Origin: Dentipellis sp. KUC8613
Lineage: Eukaryota > Basidiomycota > Agaricomycetes > Russulales > Hericiaceae
Direction: 5' to 3'
DNA: 64,000 nucleotides
Assembly (NCBI GenBank): GCA_002286715.1
Contig: NSJX01000057.1
Span: 5,251-69,250 of the forward strand
Positions 11,130 to 22,689 of this stretch are shown here, piece after piece. Made by a program: the position numbers and the translations under genes. Numbering within the stretch: position 1 is the stretch's first letter; each line of letters opens with the position of its first letter. Under the pieces are notes generated by a model. The model did not search any database, was not told where the DNA came from, and saw only the letters and a list, made by a program, of their open reading frames with translations.

Positions 11130-13143
11130 ATGTCCGATCGAGTATCTTCTCCGCTGCAACCCTCTCATCTCGCAGAGTCTTGGGCTCATTCGCCACCACT
11201 CTCCTACCGAGAAAGTACCTTGCGTTCTGTTCAACGGGCTAGGGAACTCGTCCGTGCGCACGGTAAGTGCAGGTTCTGCAGCGGTCGAGCTGTTCTGATC
11301 ATGAGAGCCAGGCCTCACAGTGGAAGATGTAGCACAGCTCAGCCCCGCCTTTTGGGGCTTCCATTACAGCCCCTTGGCTCCTCTAGACGGAGCTGTTGCA
11401 ACTTTGGACGGCGCTGCGGCAACTCTGGCCGCGATCCAAATCAACCTGGTTGCAGGGACGTTGTCTCGCTTCGCCGAAGACGACCCGTCACTGCTCCCGC
11501 TTATCAGGAAACTTCTATGTTATGAGACCATGTGCGTCCTGAGCTTGCATCGCAAGGTATCATCTAACGTTTCTTAAGGGGCCAATTCTGTTTGACAGAA
11601 GTTGGACACGGACTGGATGCTATCAATTTGGAGACGGCGGCGACATTGCTCCCGGATGGCACCTTTGAGCTTCATACGCCTCATATGGGTGCAGCAAAGT
11701 GCGTACGGTCAACCTTATGTACAGAACGCAATCTAATCATCGACATAGATACATGCCGCCCACGAACCCTTGTGGAATCCCATGTGTCGCCATCGTGTTC
11801 GCTAGACTGATTGTAGATGGCGCAAATCATGGCATCCGACCGTTCTTAGTCCCGCTGAATGATGGACACAACATGCACCGTGGTATCACCGCTCGGTAAG
11901 TCCAGGTGACCACCTCATGTCTTCCATGCATCGCTGACCTCGTCGATATGTTTCTGCAGAATCCTACCGGCTCGGGAAGGATCGACGCCGTTGAACCATT
12001 GCGTAACGTCGTTCGACCGAGTCAAATTACCAGCCAATGCACTTCTTGGCGACATCGAAGAAGACACGTCTCGCTTCACTTTCTTTAACTCCATCTGGCG
12101 TGTCGCAGTGGGTACTCTGTCACTGACAGGGTTGACGCTGTCTTGCCTCGCGGTGTCACCTTTCATCGTCGCCCGATACAGCCAGCGCCGTACCGTCGCA
12201 GGGCCCGGAGGGAGTCGCATACCGGTTATCTCGTTCCGGACACAACACGGCCCCATCTTGACCGCTCTAGCACAGGGCTTTGTCTTGAAAGAAATGTGGA
12301 ACAAATGTACGGCAATATTCGCAAAGGCGGATTTGGACCCGCGGCTGTTGCATGCTCTCGCGACAATCTTCAAAGTCACCACAACCCAGCACGTCCAGGC
12401 TGCGAATCTGGCATTGTCCGAGCGCTGCGGAGCACAGGGCTTGTTTGCCTACAACCAGATTTCCGAGCTATATGTACGTGTGCGCCGCTTTGATAGCTCC
12501 TTTGCTGACCCCAAGCGTAGGAAAACGTCCGTGGGAATAGCATTGCGGAGGGCGATACTCTGGTCATATCCATCCGTAAGTCGTACTAGCGACCGATTTC
12601 GAAAGCTTCAGAGGTGACTCATGAACAGGTCTTGCCTCCGAGCTTATTCTTGAAAGATACGAGCTAGAGGCTTCGACACACCCATCGAGTCTGCTCGCTC
12701 GGCACGAACAGGATCTTTTGGACGAGCACAAGGCCCTCCTCCGGCGGTGTGGCCACCACAGAAGCGACGAGTTCAACCGACTTTTCCTTCCGAGCTGCGA
12801 GAACATCGTCCGTGCCATTGGCCATCGCATGGCGTACGACGCGGCCGTCGACGCCGGCCTGGACCCTACCATCGTCGCCGTCTACCTCGCTTCCGCTGTG
12901 AAACTCGACTCGGCGTGGTACAGCGAGAAGGCTGGGTTCAGCAGGGTTTCGCAGGCGCTAGCTGAAGACAAGGCGCTATCTGCTGCGCTGCCGCATCTCG
13001 AGGAGTGGTTGAGCAAACTTGGAGTCGAGGCGCATGTCACGGCTCCCATAGTAAGCGACGATCGATGGAACAGCTTTGTCGGACAACTGGAGGCGCGGAC
13101 ACATGAGCCCACATATGCGGAACCGCTGCTGAGCCGCCTGTAG
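11130..13143 (+). CDS. Acyl-CoA oxidase-like protein with peroxisomal signal
   Basis: FAD-dependent acyl-CoA oxidase/dehydrogenase family member, expected to carry out the first step of fatty-acid beta-oxidation, forming trans-2-enoyl-CoA and passing electrons to oxygen. Seven exons close exactly at 567 residues: 11130-11262, 11312-11531, 11579-11698, 11749-11895, 11960-12473, 12521-12575 and 12629-13143. Recognisable segments in order: an N-terminal YRESTLRSVQRARELVRAHG helix, LSPAFWGFH, the flavin-binding stretch TEVGHGLDAINLETAA with FELHTPHMGAAKYMPPT, VAIVFARLIVDG, GIRPFLVPLNDG, FDRVKLPANALLGD, and IWRVAVGTLSLT followed by RYSQRRTV. The last three residues are Ser-Arg-Leu, a canonical type-1 peroxisomal targeting signal. 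It is shorter than classical 650-700 residue acyl-CoA oxidases, so it may be a divergent member acting on an unusual acyl-CoA. Converges on the GDSL gene at 13324. Confidence 0.9.
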
Positions 13144-13323
13144 AATGTGAAAACGGGGCGTACGTCGTATATTCAAGACGGCTGGTGTTTTCAAACTAGC
13201 TGGGGCGATCGCTCTAACTATTGGAGTCTTGAACGATTAAGTACTTAACGTAGTCGAAATCGCACGAGCGACAACTCTGTAATTATTATCTTAGACAATA
13301 ATGTTATCGAGACTAGTTGAACC

Positions 13324-14567
13324 TCACCCATGAACGGTGAACAACGGGTGCAACGTGTTCAACCAGCTGAGGGCGATGTCAAAAGCCATACATTGTTACA
13401 CTTGTCACAATGACTCACAAGTAACTCGAAACGGGCGCACATGGCGCGATCTGGGTTGCGGTGTTCGGTGTGCCGTTTTGGTAGGCGTCACAGAATCCGG
13501 TCGTGTTGACGTATCCGAACGTACGCGGATTGTCGAGGAGTGAGTTGAAGATTGGCTGGGTATCGAAGACGGTGACTTGATCCAGGTCGTGGTGTTTGGC
13601 CTGGAACGCCTTGACGCTCTCCAAAAGCTGACTATTGTAATCCTCGAGGGCTACCGTTATCGCTGACACAGCACTGGAGCCTTGTTCTAGGATCAGGGGT
13701 GCGCGGTTGGTTGGCGGGACTGTCAAGAAGAGGAAAGACCGAGCGCCACGTTCATACAAGCTTTCAACCTTCCTCGGCGTTACAAGCGTCGAATCCAGCG
13801 ATCCAGGAAGACATACCTGACCGAATAGCCTATTCATAAGAACTTGATGGAACCCACTTTGCGTGATGTTCGTCTAGCCAAATTGATGCCGTCAACCATG
13901 GATTAAAGATACAATTTTACTGGACCAACCCATGCGTATGAATTACCCTAGACGCACGGTGAGGAGAGGTTAAGGGAGTTGTAGTATGGGACGTACGACA
14001 TCATTGATACCTATCCAAAAAGCGAATAAGCTGTTGTTGCTTTCCCATTTCGCTCCTTCTGGCTTCGGTGCCAGGATCTCGTTGAACTGAGAAACTTGAT
14101 CGACGATAGAGCTAAGCCCAAGGTCAGCAGAACTGTCAATGAGCTATTTAGGTACGCACAGGACTGTAGGGAGATATGGCGTTACGAGTTCGCTATCGAT
14201 AGTTGCGCCTCCGGAAGCCAAGTTGAATGACTTCGTGTCAGTAGCATTGTATGTTTGGGCTGGTTGCGAAGGAGCATTAACGAGCGAACGATCGCAGAAC
14301 GGGAGATGACGGACTTAGAGCCTGAATCCAGTTCGGGCCGTTCGAGGATACCTTGATTCGCATTTCGTATCAGCAGATTGTGTGGCTGTAGGGATAAATT
14401 CGACCTACATCATTTGGGACGGGCGAATCGACTCCTTGTGAGATGTTAAAACCGTCGGTCGTGTAAGAGTCTCCAAAGGCAAAGAGGAACTTCGTGTCGG
14501 CCCAGGTCAGTTTGCTATACGCCGAACAAGCCACAGATAAGCATATCAATGCAGCACGTAGCAACAT
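13324..14567 (-). CDS. Secreted GDSL/SGNH acetylesterase (CE16-like), copy 1
   Basis: Secreted SGNH-fold esterase resembling carbohydrate esterase family 16, enzymes that remove acetyl groups from xylo-oligosaccharides and related substrates. Seven exons close exactly at 286 residues: 14567-14409, 14351-14315, 14259-14160, 14111-13997, 13873-13817, 13768-13419 and 13366-13324. A signal peptide (MLLRAALICLSVACSA) precedes FAFGDSYTTDGFN, with the nucleophile Ser in GDS; SGGAT gives the block II Gly; WIGINDV gives the oxyanion Asn; NTLHP near the C-terminus carries the catalytic His. FLFLTVPPTNRAP and GFCDAYQNGTP are further family landmarks. A TATA box lies about 67 bases upstream of the ATG. 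A paralogue with the same intron layout lies at 19674-20931, with a sugar/polyol transporter between them. The substrate is inferred from family only. Confidence 0.9.
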
Positions 14568-14633
14568 CGTAGCTGGAAGAGGGCCACTAGTGACTGACAA
14601 GTTGTATCGGCAGGCGGCTGCATAGACAAGGAC

Positions 14634-14639
14634 TTTATA
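14634..14639 (-). promoter_or_regulatory. TATA box of GDSL esterase copy 1
   Basis: TATAAA on the minus strand about 67 bases before the ATG at 14567. Confidence 0.5.
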
Positions 14640-16620
14640 CACAGTGTGAAGGTAGCAACTTTAGATTTCGACACGTCGTCGTACACCGAAGAAAGTCCGC
14701 CAGAGAGACATTCAAGATCCCGTGCCACGTCTTCGAGACGTCCGGAAGAACAGCGAGGAGAAGTTGAGACCGCGCGTGTGACTAATTCTTCAGAGGGTAG
14801 CCCGACACGTCACCATCAGCCCTTACATCGCTGCCTTCCGCGAGCTCGCAAGTCCACCAGCATTGCGTTTGCAAGACTTCCTTGCAAACCCGGCCACCTC
14901 GGGAGACTGTTGGTACAGCGAGCCTGACAGGACCCAGGTGTGTCGGGGGCCGCGTCCTCCGTATGGCTGACGTGGGGAGATTTGCGCCCGTTCCACAAAA
15001 CCGACCGCAGATATTTCAGGTTAAAATGTGTATCTGTCCGGTGGTCACAGGATGGTCGGCACAAGGGTGTACATGGAGGAGGAAGACGCACGCTGAACTA
15101 GCCTCCGCCGTTGTACTCTAGTATGGCCGTCTCGATGGTGATAGCCCTGTCAATAGGCTGCATGAAGATCAAGAGCACTCCTATTGCTTGCGAAGGTGAG
15201 CATTGCGCTGTGTCCTGAAGCGATTGAACGAAGTCGATTGCAGAGACTATAATTGAGTGCCTCGGTCATCTCGGTCATCTCGGTCCATCAGTCCGAAGGC
15301 CGACCAGTCGCCGATGCACGCCAACAATGCGCGAAGCCCTCGGCTTCGAAACAAACCACTGTGAAACAAACCATTATGATTATCCACTAAGTAGTGGTTA
15401 ATTTGCGCGCAGGTGTACGTGCCCTGCACTGTTATTTTTCGGTGAGTCCTTACTGCTCCATCGAAAAAGAGAAAAACTGGCGCGCGGTTGTGCATCTTGC
15501 ACAAACCCTCGTCTTGACACGCAGCCCTGAGCCATGGTCTCCGCCAAATTGAGTCCGTCATGAAGTATAGGGATGCTTAGCCAGTAAGTCTGGGGATCCT
15601 TCGCATAGAACATCTCACACCTCACCGCCGTCTCACACTAGATATACTTAATCCTGCAGTATGTTTGGAGGCGTCCTGTGTAGAACGAGATTTTTGGCGA
15701 AGCCCATCATTCTCTGCTTGGATCCCCTGCCCTGCAAAAGGCAGACCTCCTGCGCAAAAATAACAGCGCTCAAACCCATCAAGGTATCTTGCTGTCACCC
15801 CGAAACACCAACGCAGCCGCCTTTATCGTCTCCGTGGGATTTCTGTAACGGCAGCTCTTCTGAAGAAAGTTTGATTCCTATAGCAGATCTTTGACGAAGA
15901 CAATTTATGGTCTACCCATCATCGCGCCTTCGAGAAGCTCAAACGTAGGCGTCGTTGAGCGCTTCGTCGGTTCTTATCCCCTCTCAATCGATTGCGAATC
16001 CCTGGCTGCAAGAGGAGAAGCCAGACAATCAATCATTGCATGCTTCGATACGAAACGGCCGGGAGATCGTCGGCATCGCCGTTGCATTATGCTGTAAAGC
16101 AGACACCAGTACTTTCGACATTGTTTCTGCGCTGAATGGATACCAGTTGGGTGGCTACTGGCGAAACATACCTTCGCACCTAGGATATAGGGCGGGGCAT
16201 GGAGCTAGGTCTCGGAGAACTAAGCCATGTGCACAGGCCCACAACATGGTGTGTACAACCGCCTCGAAATGTACATGTACATTTATGTGTACCGTAGTAA
16301 TTGAGATCATGGCCCATCGCGGACTCCATCTCTTGAGCGTGCCACCGCCTTCGTCTCGGGCCAGGCAAGTATGTAAAGTGTATATTGAGCCCGATCTTTG
16401 AGGGTTGTCCGGAGAACGCAATGCTCCACGAGCGCAGCGCCACGTTTTGTCGTACGACCGTGCCTTGCCCCACCTGATCCACTAAGTTCGATTGTTACGC
16501 GCGCCATACCTCCTCCAGTGGCTCAAAAATGATACCGTGTAGCAATCAGCTCGCTGAGCCAGTAACATACACCATTCTGTCGAAAGCGTGGTACCCTCCA
16601 TCTATCGCAAGCAAGCACAG
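14640..16620. other. Intergenic region between GDSL esterase copy 1 and the polyol transporter
   Basis: About 2 kb with no supportable gene. Open frames on both strands are short and have no conserved motifs. A small palindrome built on ATGTACAT lies near 16272-16283. Confidence 0.5.
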
Positions 16621-18755
16621 TCATGCCGCACCAGCCCCGCCCGGCGCGTAGTGCTTTTCGCCAATCACGCCCTCATGCTGGTAGAGCGGAGGCAAGGGGT
16701 CGACCTTCATGCGGAAGAAGTACTTCTTTATGTTGTGCGGAAGCGCCTTGAGCTGGTATGCCGCGTGGGTATATGTCGGCACAGAGAACACCTGGTCAAG
16801 CTCTTCGAGAGAGAGCGCCTTTGTCTCAGGGACAAACAGCAGGATGATGACGAAGCCAACGACGTTCCACGCGGCATACCAGCCGAATGCACCCTGAGGT
16901 GTGAACGCACCGAGCAGACGCGGAAACGTAATGGCGACGATGAAGTTGCTATAAGACGGGAAAGTAGCGGCGTCAGAAAGCTAATCGCGGTTGCGTGCGA
17001 CCCAATAGACACTCACAAGAACCATAGCCAGGCAGTCGCGAGCGACATGCCAATTTCTCGAATGTACAGAGGGAAAGCCTCTGCGGAGTAGGTGAACGGC
17101 ACGGGACCCTCGCCAGGCGAGTAAGCGACGCCAAAGAGGTATATGCCGAGAGAAACAATGCCGATGCGGGCCTTACTATCTTCTGGGATCCAACTACGAG
17201 ACATGTCAGAGTCAGACTAGATCAAAGCGTCGGGAAGATACTTACAAGGCAAAGCCGGTCAAGAGCAAGAAGATGGCCATGAGCGGGAATGTGGTGAGCA
17301 GCAGATTGCGACGACCAAATGTATCGATAGTCCACACAGCAGGGAATGCGAACACCCAGTTCACAAGACCGAAGCCCCACGAGGAAAGTAGAGCCTGAAT
17401 CTCAGTGAAGTTGGCTTGTGTGAAGATGGTGGAGGCATAATATGCAATAACGTTGACTCCGCAGAACTGCTGCATGAACATGACAATGAGAGCGGCCAAG
17501 GTAGCACGGCGGTTACGAGGGACGGTGAATAGCTCGAGGAAGCGGTTTCGGTTCTGTGTCAGCTCGCGCTCGGTCTCAAGCAGGACGTGAATGTCTGGGA
17601 AAACTGTCAATATACGGAAAGCAGAAGACGAAGACGAATTGCATACAGTACAAATCACGAGCAGCTTGGAGGGGACTATGGCGCAGACGAACCAGAGACT
17701 CAAAAGCCTTGTCGTAGCGTCCCTTGCTCATCAACCAACGGGGCGACTCAGGGCAGAAGAATACCTGAGCCATGAGAGCGAAGGCGGGAAGACCGGCGGA
17801 GCCCAGCATGAGGCGCCAGTTGAGGCCGGTGATGTGAGGCTTGTTGGGAACTTTGTAGAGGGCAAGGTCCGCAGCATAACCAAGCATAATTCCGAACGCC
17901 GTCCACATTTGCCACATCATGACGAGAGCGCCGCGGATGGGTGCTGGAGCGCATTCGGCAGCATAGACGGGGACAGTTGCCGACTTGGGACCGATACCGA
18001 GACCAAGGACAAAGCGGGCAACGAAGAGGTGGGGCCATGAGTTGGTGACTGCTTGCCAGACGCACGTCAGGGAGCAGAGTGTGGCACTGAAGAAGATTGC
18101 GCCGCGCCGACCGAGGTATCGGTTCAGAGGGTCAGTGATCCAACAGCCGATGAAGGAGGCGCATAGCTACAAACGATTAAAGAACTGCGTAAGATCGCAG
18201 TAGACGGACTCACATAGGGCGCGCCATTGATGAGACCAAGGATCCATTGGTTACGGCCACTCGTCTGGTCCAAATTGAACTGGCCAGGAAAGAACAAGTT
18301 GGCACCGCTGATCACCGACTCATCCATCTGGGAAAGAAATGAGTTTACCATTCAATGATCAGTGTAAAGGTACGCACTCCCTGGACGCAGGCAGCAACGG
18401 AACAAAGGATGACAAGATAGTACAACATGGCAGGCTGATTCCATCGGTTGGTGAGTTCGCGCCTGAGGATACACTTGTCATCCTCTGTCAGAAGAGGCAT
18501 GTTCTCGAAGTTGACGGGGTCTTGTGCTACGAGGGCACCCTTCTTGAACTCTTCGACAAGATGAGCAAGGTCGTGACTGATCGCGAACTCCTCGGCGTCA
18601 GCAATGAGCTGCTCGTGGGGAATACCAACGAGAGGGTTCGCGAGCTTGACATTGATGTCATGGACGTCATCGATCTGTTGAACTTCCTGGCGGACATCGA
18701 TAGAATCATCCTTCTTCTCGACGGACGAGCGTTCCTTGATTGAGGGCGCCGACAT
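16621..18755 (-). CDS. MFS sugar/polyol transporter, myo-inositol-transporter-like
   Basis: Twelve-helix sugar-porter of the major facilitator superfamily, of the subgroup that includes fungal inositol/polyol carriers. A long hydrophilic N-terminus of about 110 residues ([13 protein letters not shown]..., [11 protein letters not shown]) precedes the first helix. Exon 1 is 18755-18378, exon 2 is 18327-18214 and exon 3 begins at 18166; further introns lie near 17.6, 17.2 and 17.0 kb. Signatures in order: [49 protein letters not shown], a central [36 protein letters not shown], and [15 protein letters not shown]. All halves and loops expected of the family are present. The start at 18755 is chosen because a TATA box lies 58 bases upstream and the protein then begins with a typical soluble tail; upstream in-frame ATGs would lie beyond that box. 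It sits between two acetylesterase genes. Confidence 0.92.
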
Positions 18756-19673
18756 AGTAAGAGTGGGTCGAAGGAGAACGAGCGCTCGAATTTTCGAGGA
18801 GAGGGGACATCCTTTATATATCGTCTGTGGGCGCCATGTTTTGTTGCGTGCTTTGATGGTGAGTATCGGTCCTGTCAGCTTTGAGACGCGTTGCCGTTTG
18901 CCATAATGGAGGCATGCCGCCGGATCTCGTGGAGCATGAACTTTCGTAGGGTCGTCCGCCGTCCCCACGCCTCTAGGGCCAGTGCTCACCGCGCTAGCTG
19001 TCTGCGCGGTCTTCTCTTCATTCCTACTCTCCTACCTCCAATTCACTGCGCTTTCATCCCCGCATCTGTCGCGCAATCCTTGCGTCCACTCGCCCATCCT
19101 CCAACGCTGCCGCTGACGGACCGTGTACCGAGCCACTTTGACGGACCGCTCCACTTCCCATATTTCTGATTTGGCCGTACTGACGCCCGTCAGGCACATT
19201 GGCTACGACCAATTGTGGAGTTCTCATTCCAAGCAAGTGCATCGTCTTGATTCTTCACCTCGCGGGGCCTTTGTCCCCGCTGCGCAGCCGGCACTGTGCC
19301 GTCACCTTGCGCCCGCCGTCAGCATCCACGACACGCGCTCATCAACGTTACCCTGGATCATAGAGGCTGGAAAGAACATGTGGCGTGCTGGTATCTGAAG
19401 GAAGGCCGCGAGAGGAAACGAGATCTAGGGTTCACCCGCAAGGATTGTTTAATTCATAGAAATGAATGAAAGTACGGCATCGGGGGCAACACGGGAATGC
19501 ACCTGGGAAAGAGCACATAGAACCCCACGACCTTGTTTGGAACGGCAGCTCGACATTTTACAGCAAGAAACCCTCGCGCAATCACGAAGTGAATGTCGTA
19601 GTTATACCGCGGGCGATGACACTGGAAGTAGATTAGATAACGAAATTGCCAGAGAACCATGGACCTCGATGAC
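18756..19673. other. Intergenic region upstream of the polyol transporter
   Basis: Contains the transporter promoter and the 3' end of GDSL esterase copy 2. I see no gene; the region is C/T-rich with short frames only. Confidence 0.55.
18813..18818 (-). promoter_or_regulatory. TATA box of the polyol transporter gene
   Basis: TATAAA inside a longer TATATAAAG on the minus strand, 58 bases before the chosen ATG at 18755; it helps decide that start. Confidence 0.5.
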
Positions 19674-20931
19674 TTACTCGTGGACGGTGAAGAGAGGATG
19701 CAGTGTGTTAAGCCAGCTGACCATCCTTTAGCGTTAGTGTGCGGCGCCCGACAGTCATAAACGCTTACAAGTAGCTGGATACTGGGGGGCACGGTGCGAT
19801 CTGCGTTGCACTGTCAAGGGTGCCGTTCTCATAAGCCTCGCAGAATCCAGTGACGTTTACATATCCAAACGTCCTCGGATTGTCAAGGAGCGTGTTGAAG
19901 ATCGGCTGGGTATCGAAGACGGTAACTGTCTCAAGATCGTCATGCTTAGCCTGGAACGCTTTTGCGCTTGCGTTGAGCTTAGAGTTGTAGTCTGCTATGT
20001 CCGCCGCAATCTTGTTAATGGCTTTCTTGCCTTGTACGAGAAGCTGCGGGGCGCGGTTGGTCGGCGGGACGGTCAGGAATAGGAAAGAGCGTGCGCCATG
20101 CTCGTAGAGACTTTCAACCTGTCAAGCCGTTAGAAAGAGCAGTTTTGAGGAGACTGCAAGATTTACCTGGCCGAACAGCCTATCTATGAGCACCTCGTGG
20201 AAGCTGTCATGGCTGACGTTCGTCTGCTTCTTCGTGAACCGGAATTCGATGACTGAACGTTAGAATAAACGAACCCATGTGAACGAATTGCCCTGGATCG
20301 AAATTAGGAAAAAAAGTAAAAGACATTAGATAGCCACATACGACGTCGTTGATACCAATCCAAAAAGCGAACAAACTATCATCACTACTCCATTTGGCGC
20401 CGTCTGGCTTGGGAGCCACGATCGAGTTGAATTGGGAGACTTGATCGACGATAGAGCTTCGAGACGGTTCAACCAATTTTCAGCCGACCGAGTAACCGAC
20501 TAGCACGCTTACGGAACAATAGGCGAATAAGGCGGCACAAGAGCGCTGTCGATGGTTGCACCTCCGAAAGCGAAATTGACAAGCCTTGTCTCAGTCGAAT
20601 TGTATGTCTCGGCTGATACACATAATGTCAGCGTTCTAGACGACACGTCAATGAGTGATTTAAGAACTGACTCAGGGCGTGCACCCAGTTTGGACCATTG
20701 GACGACTGCTGCGTTCGCTGCTCACGCGGTATGAGACGTCTGTTCCGGCGATAGATCAAGAACATGGCGTACGGCTGTTGGGGTAGACGAATTGATCCCC
20801 TTTGAAATATTGAACCCGTCGACGGTGTAGGAGTCGCCAAATGCAAACAGGAACTTGGTCTCGTCCCAGTTGAATTTGCCGTAAGCGGAGGCGGCAACCA
20901 ACAGGAGGCCAAGAGTGACGCGGAGAAGCAT
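19674..20931 (-). CDS. Secreted GDSL/SGNH acetylesterase (CE16-like), copy 2
   Basis: Paralogue of the gene at 13324-14567, with matching exon layout and domain order. The signal peptide (MLLRVTLGLLLVAASAYG) leads into FAFGDSYTVDGFN with the catalytic Ser. Other blocks are visible as NGPNWVHAL, the block II region around FAFGGATIDS, the segment SSIVDQVSQFNSIVAPKPDGAKW, WIGINDVV with the oxyanion Asn, FLFLTVPPTNRAP, and the last exon WLNTLHPLFTVHE with the catalytic His, ending at a TAA at 19674-19676. A TATA box stands 57 bases upstream of the ATG. Together with copy 1 and the intervening transporter it makes a small cluster that would suit release of acetyl groups from plant polysaccharide fragments and uptake of the products. 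Predicted length is about 290 residues, normal for the family. Confidence 0.88.
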
Positions 20932-21506
20932 TTTCGGAACGGGGAAGTAGTCACTCGTACAGTTTCATCGAACTGGTATGGCGGGGTTTTATACGAGTTC
21001 GTAGGGCAGCAAATTTAGCTTCAATGCAGGGAACGGCCCGAGGTAGGTCCGCGAGAGGAAAGGTCGCGGCCGCGTGACGGTGGAACCAGAAATAAAGGGC
21101 GTCAGGGTGTGTGGCGGAGGATTTCGTCTGCAGTGAAGCATATGGGTGTCGGACGCAGAGAAGTCGGGAAGAAGAGCGGGCGCGGAAAGAAGCAACTGAG
21201 ACAGACGTCCGCAGAGGGTCACGTGACCATCTGAGCTACAGGAATAACTTCACCAGGCAACACACGGAGGGAGTACGGCAACGGAGGTGGATGAGGGCCG
21301 CCCTTCAGAGTCACAGGAGTACCCAGGGCAGCGACCAAATTGCGTCTGAATCGACTTGCGTCGGCAGTAGAAGGACACGAGACATTCGAACGGCCCGCTG
21401 GTTGATGACGCCTAGAAAGATATTATAAGAGCAATACTTATGTTAGTGAGAAATAAGCCAGAACCTCATATGCTTACTACTCAGAAGGACGTAGGAAGCG
21501 CAGGGT
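20932..21506. other. Intergenic region upstream of GDSL esterase copy 2
   Basis: Holds the promoter of the esterase (TATA box annotated separately) and the 3' end of the IMPACT-domain gene. No further gene is visible. Confidence 0.55.
20988..20993 (-). promoter_or_regulatory. TATA box of GDSL esterase copy 2
   Basis: TATAAA on the minus strand, 57 bases before the ATG at 20931. Confidence 0.5.
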
Positions 21507-22144
21507 CTACTTGCGTCTGCCAGCGGCATTCGACTTGCCTTTCGCTGGCGCCGCGACCTTCGTGTCTCTTTTCCCTTCTTGGAGGAACCCTCCCGCTCTC
21601 AAGGCCTCCCTCGCAACCTGCCCAATGACTCTCCACCTCTCCCCTCCCAATTTGACGCCGCCATACCACCTCCACACGACAACGACCGCGCCAACGCATT
21701 CGCCTTTCTCCAAGACGCTCATGAGCATGTTGCCTGCGCCACTCTCTCCGCCATCGTCTTGACCGCAAACCATCTGTACCGGTTTCCCGCCTTCCCCAGA
21801 CGTGGGTGATGCTAAGCGAAAGGCGACCATGCAGTGTGTCGCACGTTTGAGGCGGGATGACGAGAGCCTGAGATGAGAGATGAAGTCGGGCAGGTCTGAT
21901 GCTGAGGCAAGACGCGAGCTATAGGCAATGAACGTAGACTTCTGGGTCTCGACGTAAGAGGAAGCAGAGACAGGAAAAGGCCATGACCCGGCTGGAGATC
22001 CTGCGAGACGAGACGTCAGTGTGCCAAATGAAGCATCGAGCGAATATTTCACACCGCACCGTTAGACCGTGATTCTACATCCCCTAGAGAAGCATTTGTA
22101 GTCTTTCCAGCTGCAAAAGATCGTGAAGTAGAAGGGTAAACCAT
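21507..22144 (-). CDS. IMPACT/YIH1-type (UPF0029) domain protein
   Basis: Small protein with an IMPACT-family domain (ribosomal S5 domain 2-like fold). In yeast YIH1 and mammalian IMPACT this domain works with an RWD domain to restrain GCN1-dependent activation of the eIF2-alpha kinase GCN2. No ATG opens the main frame, so I place the start at 22144, with a first exon reading MVYPSTSRSFAAGKTT to about base 22058 and a roughly 57-base intron joined in phase 1; this gives about 193 residues. Family motifs: TQKSTFIAYSSRL near the start of the domain, SRLKRATHCMVAFRL, DDGGESGAGNMLM, and VVVVWRWYGGVKLGGERW. A basic Ala/Lys tail closes the protein. There is no room for the N-terminal RWD domain of true YIH1, so it resembles stand-alone IMPACT-domain proteins. 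The exact first exon is inferred. Confidence 0.82.
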
Positions 22145-22689
22145 CTGAGGCCCCTTGAGTCGGAAGGCCGTTCGACTTAGCCTCAGAAGGCTCAGCATGA
22201 AGAAGCCGATACCCGCGACGTCCTGGAAAGGTCCTTACTGAGGCGCGCATAGAATTGCACCTCAGTTGTCCGACGAGACTCCTGCAGGGGCGACTGAAAG
22301 CGAGATCGCTTGGGAGATGATGCGAATAGAAAGAAAGCCGTCGAGCCCTGTCAACGCGTCGTAGTGGCGCGAATGTACAATTACACGGCGGGCACCATTT
22401 CAAATTTCAAATTTCAAAGCTGATGCTGTCGGATTTCGCGCTTTTCTTCGCAATTGTTCTTGGACTTCCATTATACTTGTACACTAGAATACATTCCACA
22501 GCATGTAATGTAGGCATCGGTCGTCGATACAAAGCAGCGTGGCATAGATTGAGTTTGCCTAAGTAACAACACATGACATGATTCGCGCATAGAGTTATCG
22601 ACATCGACCTCATATCAAAAGCGACCAACGACCCAGGTCTTTTAACCAGCAGATATAGGGATTGCTGGAAGTGAAAGGCGATAAGGCCT
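22145..22689. other. Intergenic region upstream of the IMPACT-domain gene
   Basis: Contains the promoter of the IMPACT-domain gene and the 3' end of eL8. Two abutting copies of CAAATTT occur near 22399-22414. No gene seen. Confidence 0.5.
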
